64,000 bases of DNA from UBA822 sp965249775. GTDB taxonomy: Bacteria; Gemmatimonadota; Gemmatimonadetes; Longimicrobiales; Gaopeijiaceae. Shown one piece after another: positions 50,258 to 58,875 of this stretch. Location: NCBI GenBank assembly GCA_965249775.1, contig OZ252253.1:2790001-2854000 (forward strand), given 5' to 3'. The stretch's first letter is position 1. Each line of letters starts with the position of its first letter. Both the position numbers and the translations under genes were made by a program. The notes below the pieces were generated by a model, which saw nothing but the letters and a program-made list of their open reading frames with translations, did no database searches and was not told where the DNA came from.

Positions 50258-51319
50258 ATGAAACGCATGCTAGCCGTTTTCGTGACTGGCTCGTTGGTTG
50301 TCGCACTCGCCGGACCCGGGGCGGCATCAGCAGCCGCACAGGGTCTGCAGGAGAGGTTCGAGGTTCATCCCTCCACACAGGACCCGTCGGTCCTGGTCAC
50401 GCTCGAGACGCTCGAGAGGTGGGAGACCGAGCTGTCGAACTGGGGCAAGTGGGGCCCGAGGGACCAAAAGGGCGCGCTGAATTACATCACCCCCGAAAAG
50501 ACGCGGGCGGCCACCCGTCTCGTCGAGGATGGGGTTACGGTGACGCTCGGTCACTTCGTCAACGAAGATGACGCGATGGACAGTGGCAACTTCTGGCCGA
50601 CCGAACACCAGATGACGTCGATCGATCCGGTCACCGGCAAGCCACGCTTCGCGCTCGACGCGATGAGCTTCTCGTTGCATGACGGCCAGCTCGCCCACAT
50701 GGACGCGCTCTGTCACTACGCCACACAGCGGGATGGCCAGGCCATCATCTTCAACGGCTATCCTCAGAACATGACCGCCGACGGATGCGTCGGGGACCTC
50801 GGCATCAACGACATGGGGCCCGGCTACGTCACGCGGGGTATTCTGGTGGACATTCCGCTGATGCGCGGTCTGGACTATCTGGAGCCGAGCACGCCCATCT
50901 ACGTGTCCGACCTCGAAGAGTGGGAAGATTTTGCCGGCATCACGGTCTCCCCTGGCGACGTGCTCCTCATTCGGGGCGGCCGTTGGGCCCGTCGTGAAAG
51001 TCTTGGGCCGTGGCGCTACGACCAGGGTGGGGCGGGGTTGCACGCTTCCGTGCTGCCCTGGCTCAAGGAGCGGGGCGTGTCACTCCTGGTCGGTGACGCC
51101 GTGAACGACGTTCAGCCGTCCGGCGTGGCGGGCATCAACCGGCCGGTCCACACCATGACGCAGGTCTTCATCGGGCTGCCGCTCGTCGACAACGGCTATC
51201 TGGAAGACGTGGCACGCGAGGCGGCGAGCCGCGAGCGTTGGGAGTTCATGGTGTCGTGGCAGATCACCAACGTGCCGAACGGGACGGCTAGTCCGTTCAA
51301 CGCGATCGCGACGTTCTGA
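50258..51319 (+). CDS. secreted cyclase-family (kynurenine-formamidase-like) metal hydrolase
   Basis: The 353-residue precursor has a signal peptide (about 1-28, ending ASAAAQ) and a cyclase-family fold with the metal-binding motif HMDALCHY (HxDxxxH type) and the late DAVNDVQPSGVAGINRPVH. Related proteins hydrolyse N-formylkynurenine or similar amides; the substrate here is not fixed. The start is the ATG at 50258 with AAAAGGGGTG upstream; a GTG three codons earlier is possible. It lies on the opposite strand from pyc. Confidence 0.85.
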   Translation: MKRMLAVFVTGSLVVALAGPGAASAAAQGLQERFEVHPSTQDPSVLVTLETLERWETELSNWGKWGPRDQKGALNYITPEKTRAATRLVEDGVTVTLGHFVNEDDAMDSGNFWPTEHQMTSIDPVTGKPRFALDAMSFSLHDGQLAHMDALCHYATQRDGQAIIFNGYPQNMTADGCVGDLGINDMGPGYVTRGILVDIPLMRGLDYLEPSTPIYVSDLEEWEDFAGITVSPGDVLLIRGGRWARRESLGPWRYDQGGAGLHASVLPWLKERGVSLLVGDAVNDVQPSGVAGINRPVHTMTQVFIGLPLVDNGYLEDVAREAASRERWEFMVSWQITNVPNGTASPFNAIATF

Positions 51320-51365
51320 GGGGAGCTCTTCGAAGAGCCAAACAGCTGAAGAAAGCAGCTTGCGT

Positions 51366-51407
51366 CTGACAGTATCATGTACTAGTGTTGTGTACTAGTA
51401 CTGTCAG
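51366..51407. promoter_or_regulatory. operator-like repeats upstream of vapBC
   Basis: CTGACAGTA (51366-51374) and TACTGTCAG (51399-51407) are perfect 9-bp inverted repeats. Between them, TGTACTAGT occurs twice (51378-51386 and 51391-51399). The block sits just before the antitoxin ATG (51418) and its ribosome site, as expected for an autoregulated operator. Confidence 0.65.
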
Positions 51408-51417
51408 GAGCACCGCC

Positions 51418-51714
51418 ATGTCAGGAAAACGAGCCGATCGCGTCAAGGAGCAGGTCGTCGTATACCTGGATTCCCGGGACCGAAAGCTGCTCGAGGAGAT
51501 GGCGGAACAGACCGGACTGGCCAGAACCGAGCTGTTTCGGAGAGGGCTCAGGCGCCTCGCAGAGGAGATGCTCTCCGAGCGAGCACCTGGTTCGTCACTC
51601 GCGCATTTGATCGCTACCGCGAGGGACGACGACCTGCCCCCGGATGTTGCCGAACGCCACGACGAATACCTCTACGGCGGCGGATACGAGCGAAAGCGTG
51701 TGGGCCCTCGTTGA
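51418..51714 (+). CDS. ribbon-helix-helix antitoxin (VapB/CopG-like)
   Basis: The 98-residue protein has an RHH DNA-binding domain near its N-terminus (KEQVVVYLDSRDRKLLEEMA, TGLARTELFRRGLRRL) and a longer tail for toxin binding. The ATG at 51418 has CAGGAG upstream; the frame before it is open but covers the operator. It overlaps the PIN-domain toxin gene by 17 bases and would neutralise it. Confidence 0.85.
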   Translation: MSGKRADRVKEQVVVYLDSRDRKLLEEMAEQTGLARTELFRRGLRRLAEEMLSERAPGSSLAHLIATARDDDLPPDVAERHDEYLYGGGYERKRVGPR

Positions 51715-52108
51715 TACGGGGGCCCTGCTCGCCCTCAGCCGGTCCCGAGATCAGTACCACGAGCGCGCCGTTGCGATTGCCGAGCGGCACCTGGCCTCCG
51801 GCGGCCGCTTCATCGGGACTACGCTCATCCTCGGCGAGCTTCATGCGCACCTTCTCCACCTACGCGGAGCTCGGGAGGCGCGCGTGGCCCTTCAACATCT
51901 CCTCGACGACCCCGCGCACGAGTGGGCGGAGGTGTCCTCAGAGCTCGTGCGGGATGCGCTGACTCAGTGGCTCGAGCGCTTCTCGGACCAGACCTTCACG
52001 CTCGTAGACGCGGTGAGCTTCCAACTCATGAAGGAACGCGGGCTCAGCCAGGCGTTCGCCTTCGACACGCACTTCCAGGTCGCGGGGTTCGAGCTCCTGG
52101 ACGCTTGA
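51698..52108 (+). CDS. PIN-domain toxin (VapC-like ribonuclease)
   Basis: The 136-residue protein is a PIN ribonuclease with acidic residues at Asp6 (VDTGALLAL), Glu in LILGELH, Asp in FTLVDAVSFQLMKE and Asp in FAFDTHF. It probably cleaves tRNA or other RNA when free. Start is placed at GTG 51698, overlapping the antitoxin end by 17 bases; a TTG at 51644 would add 18 residues unlike the family. It forms a vapBC-type toxin-antitoxin pair. Confidence 0.88.
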   Translation: MWALVDTGALLALSRSRDQYHERAVAIAERHLASGGRFIGTTLILGELHAHLLHLRGAREARVALQHLLDDPAHEWAEVSSELVRDALTQWLERFSDQTFTLVDAVSFQLMKERGLSQAFAFDTHFQVAGFELLDA

Positions 52109-52115
52109 CGCCGGA

Positions 52116-53321
52116 CTACCGAAGAAAGATGTCCTTCGGGATGTACCCCGTGACCACCTGGGTGAGGTCGACCACCTCGCTCACCCGGAAGTCCACCGCG
52201 ATGCTCGCCAGCGAGAGCGCGTTGGCGGGCGTCAGCCCCTTCTCTTTCACCAGGAAGTCGACGACCTCCCAGGTCGCGTGCCGTGTGGCACGGTCGAGGT
52301 CGAGGTCGATGCCCATGATCATGTAATGCGTGTCGTTCTCGGCGCGTGGGCCCGAGATCTCGACACCCTTGTGAACGACGAAGCGGAACACGCCGGCGAG
52401 GGACTGCTCGATGGCGGTCCCGCTCACCTCGCCGTCGCCCTGGGCCCCGTGCGGGTCCCCGGTGTAGAAGAGCGCTCCGGGATGGAATACCGGAAGGTAG
52501 AGCGTCGTGCCCGCCTTAAGGTCCTTCACGTCCATGTTGCCGCCGAAGGCGCCCGGGGGCCTCGAGCCCTGGACACCCGGAACCGTCACGCCCGGCTCGC
52601 CCACTACGGGATCGGGCGCGACGGCCATGATCCCCATGAACGGGGCCAGCGGCACGTGGATGTCCGGCGAGAAGAACGCGACCTCACGGCCGTCCACCAT
52701 GCCGGTTCGGATCACGTGCGTCCCGCGTGGCATGTCCAGTTGCGGGTCGTCGGCCTCGACTCCCGGATAGCCCGGCGAGAAAACGCCGCCGCGGGGGCTC
52801 GTGTTGTTGATCCCCCACGACATGCGTGTCTCAAGAGCGAGAATCTGTACCTCGAGCATGTCCCCGGGCTCGGCCCCCTCGATGTAGATCGGCCCGGTGA
52901 TGACGTGGCCGCTCCGCCCCTCTCTCGGGCGCCCCTCTCTCGATGCCCAGAAATCTGTTACGTCCTGATGGATCTCTTCCCGGGGTATGTCGAGTCCAGT
53001 GAGGTACTCCACCGGCTCGGCTCGCTGGGTGGCCCCGGCGTGGGTCAACGTGTTGATGCGCACCGTTTCTCCGGCCCGGATGGTCAGCACGGGCTCTTTG
53101 TCGATGGGGTACCAGCCCCAACTGACCGTCTCCGGGCGCGAGGGTACGAAGTGGTCGGCTTCGATGCTCTCGGCGGTAGTGGTCTCGGCGGTGCTGCCTC
53201 CGCTGGTGGTGCTCCCATCGGTGGTGCCGGCATCCGGTCCGGCACAAGCCGTGGCGCCCAGCATGACCACACAAGGGAGCATGAGCATGCAAGAAAGAAT
53301 GTGAAGCGTGGACGCTCTCAT
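52116..53321 (-). CDS. acetamidase/formamidase-family lipoprotein
   Basis: The 401-residue precursor has a lipoprotein signal (lipobox TACAG near residue 27), a Ser/Thr-rich linker and the acetamidase/formamidase fold: VLTIRAGETVRINTLTHAGA, GPIYIEGAEPGDMLEVQILA, GGNMDVKDLKAGTTLYLPVF and GDPHGAQGDGEVSGTAIE. It would hydrolyse short amides outside the cytoplasm. The ATG ends at 53321, directly downstream of a kinase-like N-terminal fragment on the same strand. Confidence 0.85.
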   Translation of the reverse strand: MRASTLHILSCMLMLPCVVMLGATACAGPDAGTTDGSTTSGGSTAETTTAESIEADHFVPSRPETVSWGWYPIDKEPVLTIRAGETVRINTLTHAGATQRAEPVEYLTGLDIPREEIHQDVTDFWASREGRPREGRSGHVITGPIYIEGAEPGDMLEVQILALETRMSWGINNTSPRGGVFSPGYPGVEADDPQLDMPRGTHVIRTGMVDGREVAFFSPDIHVPLAPFMGIMAVAPDPVVGEPGVTVPGVQGSRPPGAFGGNMDVKDLKAGTTLYLPVFHPGALFYTGDPHGAQGDGEVSGTAIEQSLAGVFRFVVHKGVEISGPRAENDTHYMIMGIDLDLDRATRHATWEVVDFLVKEKGLTPANALSLASIAVDFRVSEVVDLTQVVTGYIPKDIFLR

Positions 53322-53322
53322 C

Positions 53323-53427
53323 TCAGTTTCCCAGGTAGACCGTGGCCATGCCGCCCTCGCCGAGCTTGCGCTCGATGGCGTAACGGCCCTCGAGGGCTGT
53401 GTTCAGGCGCTCAACTGGATCGGACAA
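53323..53427 (-). pseudogene. N-terminal fragment of a Pkn-type kinase gene
   Basis: On the minus strand a TTG-started frame of 34 residues reads like the start of the two kinases at 33.6-38.9 kb (SDPVERLNTALEGRYAIERK, then LGEGGMATVYL) and then stops (TGA 53323-53325) after Gly-Asn. It covers only the P-loop. The acetamidase ATG begins 1 base after the stop. It is a duplicated or recombined kinase shard and not a working kinase; whether it is translated is unknown. Confidence 0.8.
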
Positions 53428-53511
53428 TGAGTGCACTCCGGGCTCAGACCGAGGTCAACATCCGAGAGCGGGCCGGTTGATGCAAGCAGAAGCCTGATGT
53501 CAGGTCGGCAG

Positions 53512-53964
53512 CTACTGGGGCCTTAGCCGCCGCCGTACCGAGTTGTGCAACTCGCGCTCCAATAGTCCCGTCGAGAGACACTCCACAATGCCTATGGAAT
53601 TCGAGGAGTTTCTGACTGCTTGCCAGCTTGTGGCGACCGCGATGGAAACCACGTCGTCCGCCTCGAGCACGGCCACATCGACGCGCCCCGAATGGTCGCT
53701 GTAAGACGCCCGGAACCCAGCGCTTCCACAATCCCAGTAGGAAGCGTCGACGTCACTCGACCAATCGGTGGCGATAATCCCGCTATCTCGATCGAAGTCA
53801 TTGACCACCCAGTTCCGGTCGACCAACTCGTCGATAACGGCGTTCCCGACCTCGGTGAGCGAAGCTCCGGGATAGTAGGCAAGGGGGTCAAAGTCTCGTC
53901 GGACCGGGGCCGAAGCGCACGCAGTCGCGGCCAAGAGAATGACGGCTGTGGAAAGCGATTTCAC
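53512..53964 (-). CDS. small lipoprotein
   Basis: A 150-residue lipoprotein (lipobox AATACAS near residue 16) of a family I do not know. The mature part contains DFDRDSGIIATDWSSDVDAS and a cysteine pair (DCGSAGF, IVECLS), which might form a disulfide. The pattern somewhat resembles small outer-membrane lipoproteins with a DUF-type beta fold. ATG ends at 53964. Confidence 0.65.
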   Translation of the reverse strand: MKSLSTAVILLAATACASAPVRRDFDPLAYYPGASLTEVGNAVIDELVDRNWVVNDFDRDSGIIATDWSSDVDASYWDCGSAGFRASYSDHSGRVDVAVLEADDVVSIAVATSWQAVRNSSNSIGIVECLSTGLLERELHNSVRRRLRPQ

Positions 53965-54171
53965 TTACGTAACCCTCCCGTGCCACCGCTCGGTTGGGAT
54001 CGGGGCTGGTGAGTTTGCTACAACGTCATTCTATAGTGGCCTCCTGTCGCGAGCCAGAGTGCTCTCCCTTCACGCTGTCATGATTCGGCGGTGGGTTTTA
54101 GGTTTCCGATCCGTCAGCCGCGGGGTGAGTCGGGGTCGACAGAACAGAAACAGAGCCGTACAGGAAGTCAG

Positions 54172-54666
54172 ATGAGGATCCGACGTACAACTAGGCAAGC
54201 GGCTTCGACGCTTACCGTATTGATCCTGCCGTTGGTCCTCGGGTGCGAGCTCGGCAGCGGCCTGGACGAAAATGCACTTGTCGGGTCATGGGCGGCCACG
54301 AGTGTCCAGCAGGACGGTGCGGAGCTCTTCGGTACAACGGACATCTCGTTCGCCTTGATCATGCGGAGCGACGGAACGTTCTCAGAGTCGGTTGTCGGCG
54401 ACGTGGATCACGTGGTGTGTGTAGGGGAAAGCGTCACCACGTGCACGAGGCACGGAACGTACGAGTACGACCAAGATTTCTTGAGTTTTTGTGCCCCCGA
54501 GTGCGACGGGGGCATGCAGTACCTTATCGAAGGCAACACCATCACCTACATATTGGTTGGCGACGTCGTGTTTTCGGTCGCTCCTCCCGACGCTCCTCCC
54601 GATCTCCTCCTTCACGTGCTGCCTGCGGGTGCGATCACCTATGTGATCACATTCCAGAGGTTCTGA
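54172..54666 (+). CDS. small lipoprotein (lipocalin-like)
   Basis: The 164-residue precursor has a signal peptide ending LVLGCELGSG. The mature part reads like a small beta-barrel: ALVGSWAATSVQQDGAELFG, LIMRSDGTFSESVV and GTYEYDQDFLSFC, as in lipocalin-like domains. Several cysteines could form disulfides. The start ATG 54172 has AGGAAG at 54162-54167. No specific function is known. Confidence 0.65.
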   Translation: MRIRRTTRQAASTLTVLILPLVLGCELGSGLDENALVGSWAATSVQQDGAELFGTTDISFALIMRSDGTFSESVVGDVDHVVCVGESVTTCTRHGTYEYDQDFLSFCAPECDGGMQYLIEGNTITYILVGDVVFSVAPPDAPPDLLLHVLPAGAITYVITFQRF

Positions 54667-54696
54667 TCGTGCGGTTACGTAACATGAAGTCGGACT

Positions 54697-54748
54697 GTTA
54701 GATACGTTCGTTAGATACGCTCGCTGAATACGTCTGTTGGATACGCCC
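54697..54748. repeat. four imperfect tandem copies of a 13-mer
   Basis: Units at 54697-54709, 54710-54722, 54723-54735 and 54736-54748 share GTTRGATACGYYC-type sequence with a few changes. It lies between the end of a lipoprotein gene and the stop of the DUF1460 gene; it is short and degenerate. Confidence 0.65.
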
Positions 54749-54758
54749 GTGCGTGCCC

Positions 54759-55793
54759 CTACCTCGCCTCCAGGGGCCGCGCCACCATCACGCCATCCTG
54801 CCCGCCGATCCGCTGGATCCGCTCGGCTAGAGGCACCTCGCTGATCTGCACCACGCCGCCCGCTAGCGGAGCGTGCAGCAGGTGCAGGCGGCCGTCCCTC
54901 CAAAGCGCGATCCCTGTGTGGGCTATATCCAGCCCGGCTACGGTGCTCGTGGCCGCGATGATATCGCCATCCCGGATCCCCTCCTCGACCTGGGCGATGC
55001 GATCCTGGGGAACGTAGTACCGGGGCTCAGCGCTGAGGCGGGCCTCGACCTCCCTCAGCTCCCTGAGGAAGGCCGGATCTTCGCCTAATTGGCGGTAGGC
55101 GTCCGGATGCGTCGTCATGAAGTCGATCGGCTCGTCCTCGACGACCCCGCCCAGCTCCTGCGACACGTCACGCACGAGACCCATCGCATCATTGTCCCTG
55201 ATCCACTCGCTGAAGTAGTGCAAACGGCTCGGATACTTCTCGAGCACCCCGCCTCGGTAGCGGATGTCCTCAAGCTGCCAGGAGAACAACGGCCGTTGCC
55301 GATCGCCGGTGCGTGCGACCAACAACGCGTCGGGCACGGTCTGAACGAGGCGGGCCAGCGCCAAGACGTTCTCCACGAAGGTCACGCAGTCCAACTCCTC
55401 GAGCTCGATCACGAGGCCCTCTTCGCCTGGCGCCTCCAGCGTACGAGGAGCGTAGGGGGTTCCAACGAATGTCTCGCCGATCCGTGCGACCAGATCGCCG
55501 ATGCCCAGTCCGGAATATCCCTGCTCCACCGCCCAGCGGGCCTTTTCCTGGACGATGGCCCAGTCCGCCTCCGTTCCGGGCAGGGTGGTCGGGCCCTCCG
55601 GGTCATCGGCGGTGCCGGCGTCGGCGGTCACGCTTCCGAGGGCACTCCCGCCTGGTCCCGCCGCAGACGATTCGGCGGCCCCACCGGGGATCGCGCTGTC
55701 CGACGAACCTCCGGAATCTCCTCCGCATGCGCCAACAGCGCAGACGCTCAGAACCGCGAGCCAGCGCCGGATTGTCTTGGAGCTTGTAAGCAT
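54759..55793 (-). CDS. DUF1460-family lipoprotein (amidase/NlpC-like fold)
   Basis: The 344-residue precursor has a lipoprotein signal (lipobox AVGACGG near residue 23), a Gly/Ser/Ala-rich linker and a DUF1460 domain. The conserved LDCVTFVENVLALARL supplies the cysteine and GLDIAHTGIALWRDG the histidine of a papain-like/NlpC-type fold. Family members are thought to act on cell-wall peptides, but the specific reaction is unproven. The ATG ends at 55793. Confidence 0.85.
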   Translation of the reverse strand: MLTSSKTIRRWLAVLSVCAVGACGGDSGGSSDSAIPGGAAESSAAGPGGSALGSVTADAGTADDPEGPTTLPGTEADWAIVQEKARWAVEQGYSGLGIGDLVARIGETFVGTPYAPRTLEAPGEEGLVIELEELDCVTFVENVLALARLVQTVPDALLVARTGDRQRPLFSWQLEDIRYRGGVLEKYPSRLHYFSEWIRDNDAMGLVRDVSQELGGVVEDEPIDFMTTHPDAYRQLGEDPAFLRELREVEARLSAEPRYYVPQDRIAQVEEGIRDGDIIAATSTVAGLDIAHTGIALWRDGRLHLLHAPLAGGVVQISEVPLAERIQRIGGQDGVMVARPLEAR

Positions 55794-56076
55794 GCGCCAC
55801 CCTCCCTTTCTACTTGCATCATAAATCGAATCGATCGCCGCGGGAATGGACTCGCCGACTCTGCGCCGTTCGACCGCATCTCATCGCGTCCGGCCCACCA
55901 GCTCCAGTAATCGTGTAACTATCGGTCGGACTAGGAGTTACGCACTACGGCGTCCGGCGCGCCGTACGGCCCTCTTTCGTCCACGGGCCGACGGATGCAC
56001 CTTTTAGATCCCCCGGGGTAGTCATCGCGGTTCCAAATCCCCGACGTAATCCAAGATTGAACAACCACAGGAGCAC

Positions 56077-56505
56077 ATGATGCCATATCCTGAAGAGTTG
56101 ATCGCCCCGATGAGACAGGACCTGGTGCAATTGGGCTTCAAGGAGCTCAGGACCTCTGACGAGGTAGACGAGGTCTTGGGGACGGAGCGCCGCACGACGG
56201 TCGTGGCCATCAACTCCGTCTGTGGTTGTTCGGCCGGAGGCATGCGGCCCGGAGTAGCCGTTTCCTTGGGCAACGAGACCAAGCCCGACGTTCTCGTTTC
56301 GGTGTTCGCTGGACAGGATCTGGAGGCCACCGAGAGGGCCCGCGAGTACTTCACCGGATACCCGCCGTCGTCACCCGCCATTGCGTTGATGAAGGACGGC
56401 GAGCTCGTTTACATGATGGAGCGCCACCAAATCGAGGGCCGCCACCCTCTCGAGATCGCCGACACGCTGAAGGCAGCCTACGACGAGCACTGTTCGGCCG
56501 ACTAA
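56077..56505 (+). CDS. bacilliredoxin (BrxA/BrxB, YphP/YqiW family)
   Basis: A 142-residue cytoplasmic redox protein with the CGC motif (Cys49-Gly-Cys51 in AINSVCGCSAGGMRPG), typical of enzymes that remove bacillithiol from mixed disulfides. EYFTGYPPSSPAIALMKDGE and MMERHQIEGR are family segments. It starts with ATG at 56077 (or the next codon) behind AGGAGC. Whether this organism makes bacillithiol is not known from the window. Confidence 0.9.
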   Translation: MMPYPEELIAPMRQDLVQLGFKELRTSDEVDEVLGTERRTTVVAINSVCGCSAGGMRPGVAVSLGNETKPDVLVSVFAGQDLEATERAREYFTGYPPSSPAIALMKDGELVYMMERHQIEGRHPLEIADTLKAAYDEHCSAD

Positions 56506-56521
56506 GGCGGGCCGACCCGCC
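56506..56521. terminator. GC hairpin between convergent genes
   Basis: GGCGGG (56506-56511), loop CCGA and CCCGCC (56516-56521) form a perfect 6-bp stem right after the bacilliredoxin stop. There is no T-run, so it may only mark the 3' end or act with Rho. Confidence 0.3.
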
Positions 56522-56568
56522 CAGCCATCTGCCGCAGTAGCCTCTGAGCGATCAGTCCGATCTCAGGA

Positions 56569-57261
56569 TCAGTCCGACCGTGACGTGAGTCTCCGCTGAA
56601 GCCCCTTCCGTTCCAAGCGACGTCGTTTCTTGGCTTGCCTGGCGCTCTCTCCCGGTAGGCGAACTTGGACATTCACGCCGCCCAGCAACGCGAGTCCTTG
56701 GATCCTCAGAGTCGGGAGATTGGGATTACTTCGGAGCGGCGCGTCCGTCTGATAGTCGAAGCCGCCGAGCACGGCGATTCCGTTTACCTCCACTGCCATC
56801 TCGGGCGGGACGATGATGTCGACGCCGCTCAGAATGGCCAGCAGGTTCACCTCCGTGACCCCCGGTCCGAGCAAAGCTTCCCGAAAATCGAGCGCGACAC
56901 CACCCAAGACGCTGAGTCCGAATGTCTTTCGGGCCGGAATCCAGCGACCGGCGCGGGTGTTGCCGCCAAGGACGCTGATCAGGAACCCTTGATCCTTCAC
57001 GCGATCGGCGTCTACGACAACGGGCGCTCCACCCGGAGCGGGCATCATGTCGGTCGCGGGCTTTGTCGACTCCAGAGGCGGCAGCTTTGAGAGAAGCTGG
57101 CGGAGCTCTGCGGTCGTCGAGCATTGATTTACCACATCCAAGAGCCCCTCGAACTCCCCAAGATCCATGACATTCCTCGAGAAGTGCTCCGTGAGCACTT
57201 CGACCGCCCGCTCTCGGGCCGCCTCGATATTGGTCGCCTGGACCGGATACTCGTCGCTCAT
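56569..57261 (-). CDS. DUF1707-domain protein with LiaF-like C-terminal beta domain
   Basis: The 230-residue protein has an N-terminal DUF1707 segment (IEAARERAVEVLTEHFSRNV through STTAELRQLLSKLP), then SVLGGNTRAGRWIPARKTFG and NLLAILSGVDIIVPPEMAVE, a right-handed beta-helix-like LiaF/YvqF C-terminal pattern. Such proteins are linked to envelope stress sensing. No membrane helix is obvious. The start ATG ends at 57261 and overlaps the peptidase stop by four bases (ATGA). An extension to 57915 is a shadow of the peptidase. Confidence 0.8.
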   Translation of the reverse strand: MSDEYPVQATNIEAARERAVEVLTEHFSRNVMDLGEFEGLLDVVNQCSTTAELRQLLSKLPPLESTKPATDMMPAPGGAPVVVDADRVKDQGFLISVLGGNTRAGRWIPARKTFGLSVLGGVALDFREALLGPGVTEVNLLAILSGVDIIVPPEMAVEVNGIAVLGGFDYQTDAPLRSNPNLPTLRIQGLALLGGVNVQVRLPGESARQAKKRRRLERKGLQRRLTSRSD

Positions 57262-58481
57262 CCCGCCTCCGCAAACGCGTCGGTCGCCATCTCGCCCCGA
57301 TCTCCTTGAAGGTAGTCGCGTGAAAAACGCTCGAGAACCGCCGCGCACGTCACGATCTCCGTAGGATCGATCCATTCGTCGGCGGAATGCGCCTGAGCGA
57401 TGGAGCCCGGCCCGAAACAGACTGCGGGTGTCCCCGCCTGGTTCAAGAAGGCCGCATCCACCCATGCGGTCATGCCAGCCAGCATCGGATCGACCCCCTC
57501 GGCGGCGCAAGCGGCCAGGAGCCCTGCTACCAGAGGGGAATCCTCCCGTACCTCGGTAGAAGGACGTGCTAGTCCCTGCGTTAGTTTCGCATCGAGCTCC
57601 GGCACCTCGGCCGCCAAGTCGTCCAGAACCGCCTGGAATTCGCCCACGACACCGGCTGGGCTCTCTCCAGGTAGCGTTCGTCGCTCCAGAACGAGCCGGC
57701 AGGCGTCGGGATAGACGGAGGGCGCCGAGCCGCCGTCGATCGTACCCGCATGAAATGACCCGTGACCAAGAAGCGGATGGGGCTCTACGGTCTGCAGCTG
57801 TCTCCGCAAAGCGCCCAATGCGGCGAGGTAGCGGCCGGCGTGCTCGATGGCGTCCACACCGGCATCGGGCCGGGAACCGTGAGCTGCCCTTCCCCGGAAG
57901 TTCGCCTCGACCCACACGAACCCCTTGTGAGCAGGCATGACCGCCAACTCGGTGGGCTCACACACCACCGCGGCGTCGGCCCTCATCCCAGAGCGGATCA
58001 AGGCGTCCATTCCCAGGCTGGCGTGCTCCTCGTCTGCGGTGAGGGCCACAACCAATGCCCCTGCGAGTGGCTCGCGCGCGACCTTGGCCGTGGCAGCAAG
58101 CAAGGCCGCCACACCCCCCTTCATGTCGCACGATCCCCTCCCCCAGAGCCGCCCGTCCTTGAGCTCGGCCCCGAAAGGATCGACACTCATCCCTGCCACC
58201 CCCACGGTGTCGAGATGACCGTTGAGGAGGAGCGTGGGGCCGACGTCGTCACCCTCGAGGCGACCCACGACGTTCCAGCGGCCCGCCGCCGCCTCAGATG
58301 TGTCCACGGAAAGACCCCAGGCCCGCAGCCACCCTGCGGTCAACTCCGCAACGGCGGCCTCTCCAGTGCCAGACTCCTCGATCGCGGGGTTCACAGATGG
58401 AGTGGCGACCAAGGCGCGAGCGATGGCCACGGGGTCACCGGCATGTGCGTCCTCCAGAATCCGGTCCTTTTCCTTTGACAT
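57258..58481 (-). CDS. M20-family peptidase (ArgE/DapE-type deacylase)
   Basis: The 407-residue metalloenzyme is of the ArgE/DapE/CPG2 group, which removes acyl groups or amino acids in N-acyl amino-acid or dipeptide metabolism. LLNGHLDTVGV (metal-binding His/Asp), RGSCDMKGGVAALLAAT, TADEEHASLGMDALI (catalytic/metal Glu pair) and EPTELAVMPAHKG are visible. The exact substrate is open. The start is the ATG ending at 58481 with GGTGGAG upstream; a frame to 58679 is not used. Confidence 0.85.
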   Translation of the reverse strand: MSKEKDRILEDAHAGDPVAIARALVATPSVNPAIEESGTGEAAVAELTAGWLRAWGLSVDTSEAAAGRWNVVGRLEGDDVGPTLLLNGHLDTVGVAGMSVDPFGAELKDGRLWGRGSCDMKGGVAALLAATAKVAREPLAGALVVALTADEEHASLGMDALIRSGMRADAAVVCEPTELAVMPAHKGFVWVEANFRGRAAHGSRPDAGVDAIEHAGRYLAALGALRRQLQTVEPHPLLGHGSFHAGTIDGGSAPSVYPDACRLVLERRTLPGESPAGVVGEFQAVLDDLAAEVPELDAKLTQGLARPSTEVREDSPLVAGLLAACAAEGVDPMLAGMTAWVDAAFLNQAGTPAVCFGPGSIAQAHSADEWIDPTEIVTCAAVLERFSRDYLQGDRGEMATDAFAEAG

Positions 58482-58700
58482 GCTCCACCCCCGATGCCTC
58501 TTAGGCGACAGAGAGGGTGCAGGTCCAGGCTCGCTGGGACAAGCCCGAGCCGAGGCCGGAACGGCTGATGAGCCCGCCCTACTTGCGGGAACGAAACCAA
58601 TTCCCCCTTTTCCCGTATCGTGTAAACATCCGGCGCGGGACCCTATTTGCCCCGTCGTCGGTATAGCTAGGCGGACCAAAACCCGCGAGGGGAGGCGAAA

Positions 58701-58862
58701 ATTCGCAAACTTACGTTAGGCTTAGTGGGTGCCGCGGCTGTGGCGGCGGGCCTGCTGTTGATGCGCCAGCAGAAGCAGACTCAGCCGAAGGAAGCCGTAG
58801 CCGAAGCCGAAAGCGCTTCAGGAGCGATCACGCTCGAGCGGATGCGGGAGCTAGGCCTCTAG
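58701..58862 (+). CDS. small single-helix membrane protein, possibly with an ATT start
   Basis: A 53-residue frame has a basic N-terminus (IRKL), a hydrophobic span of about 18 residues (TLGLVGAAAVAAGLLLM) and an Ala/Glu-rich tail ending TLERMRELGL. No ATG, GTG or TTG exists in frame between the upstream stop (58668) and the hydrophobic region. The best start is ATT at 58701, five bases after a strong GAGGGGAGG ribosome site (58687-58695). GTG at 58725 would cut into the helix. Function unknown. Confidence 0.5.
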   Translation: MRKLTLGLVGAAAVAAGLLLMRQQKQTQPKEAVAEAESASGAITLERMRELGL

Positions 58863-58875
58863 GCCTTATAGGGCT

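Noticed and set aside
57262..57915. Extension of the DUF1707/LiaF-like gene to 448 codons
   Set aside because: It overlaps the M20 peptidase in another frame; the ATGA junction supports the shorter gene.
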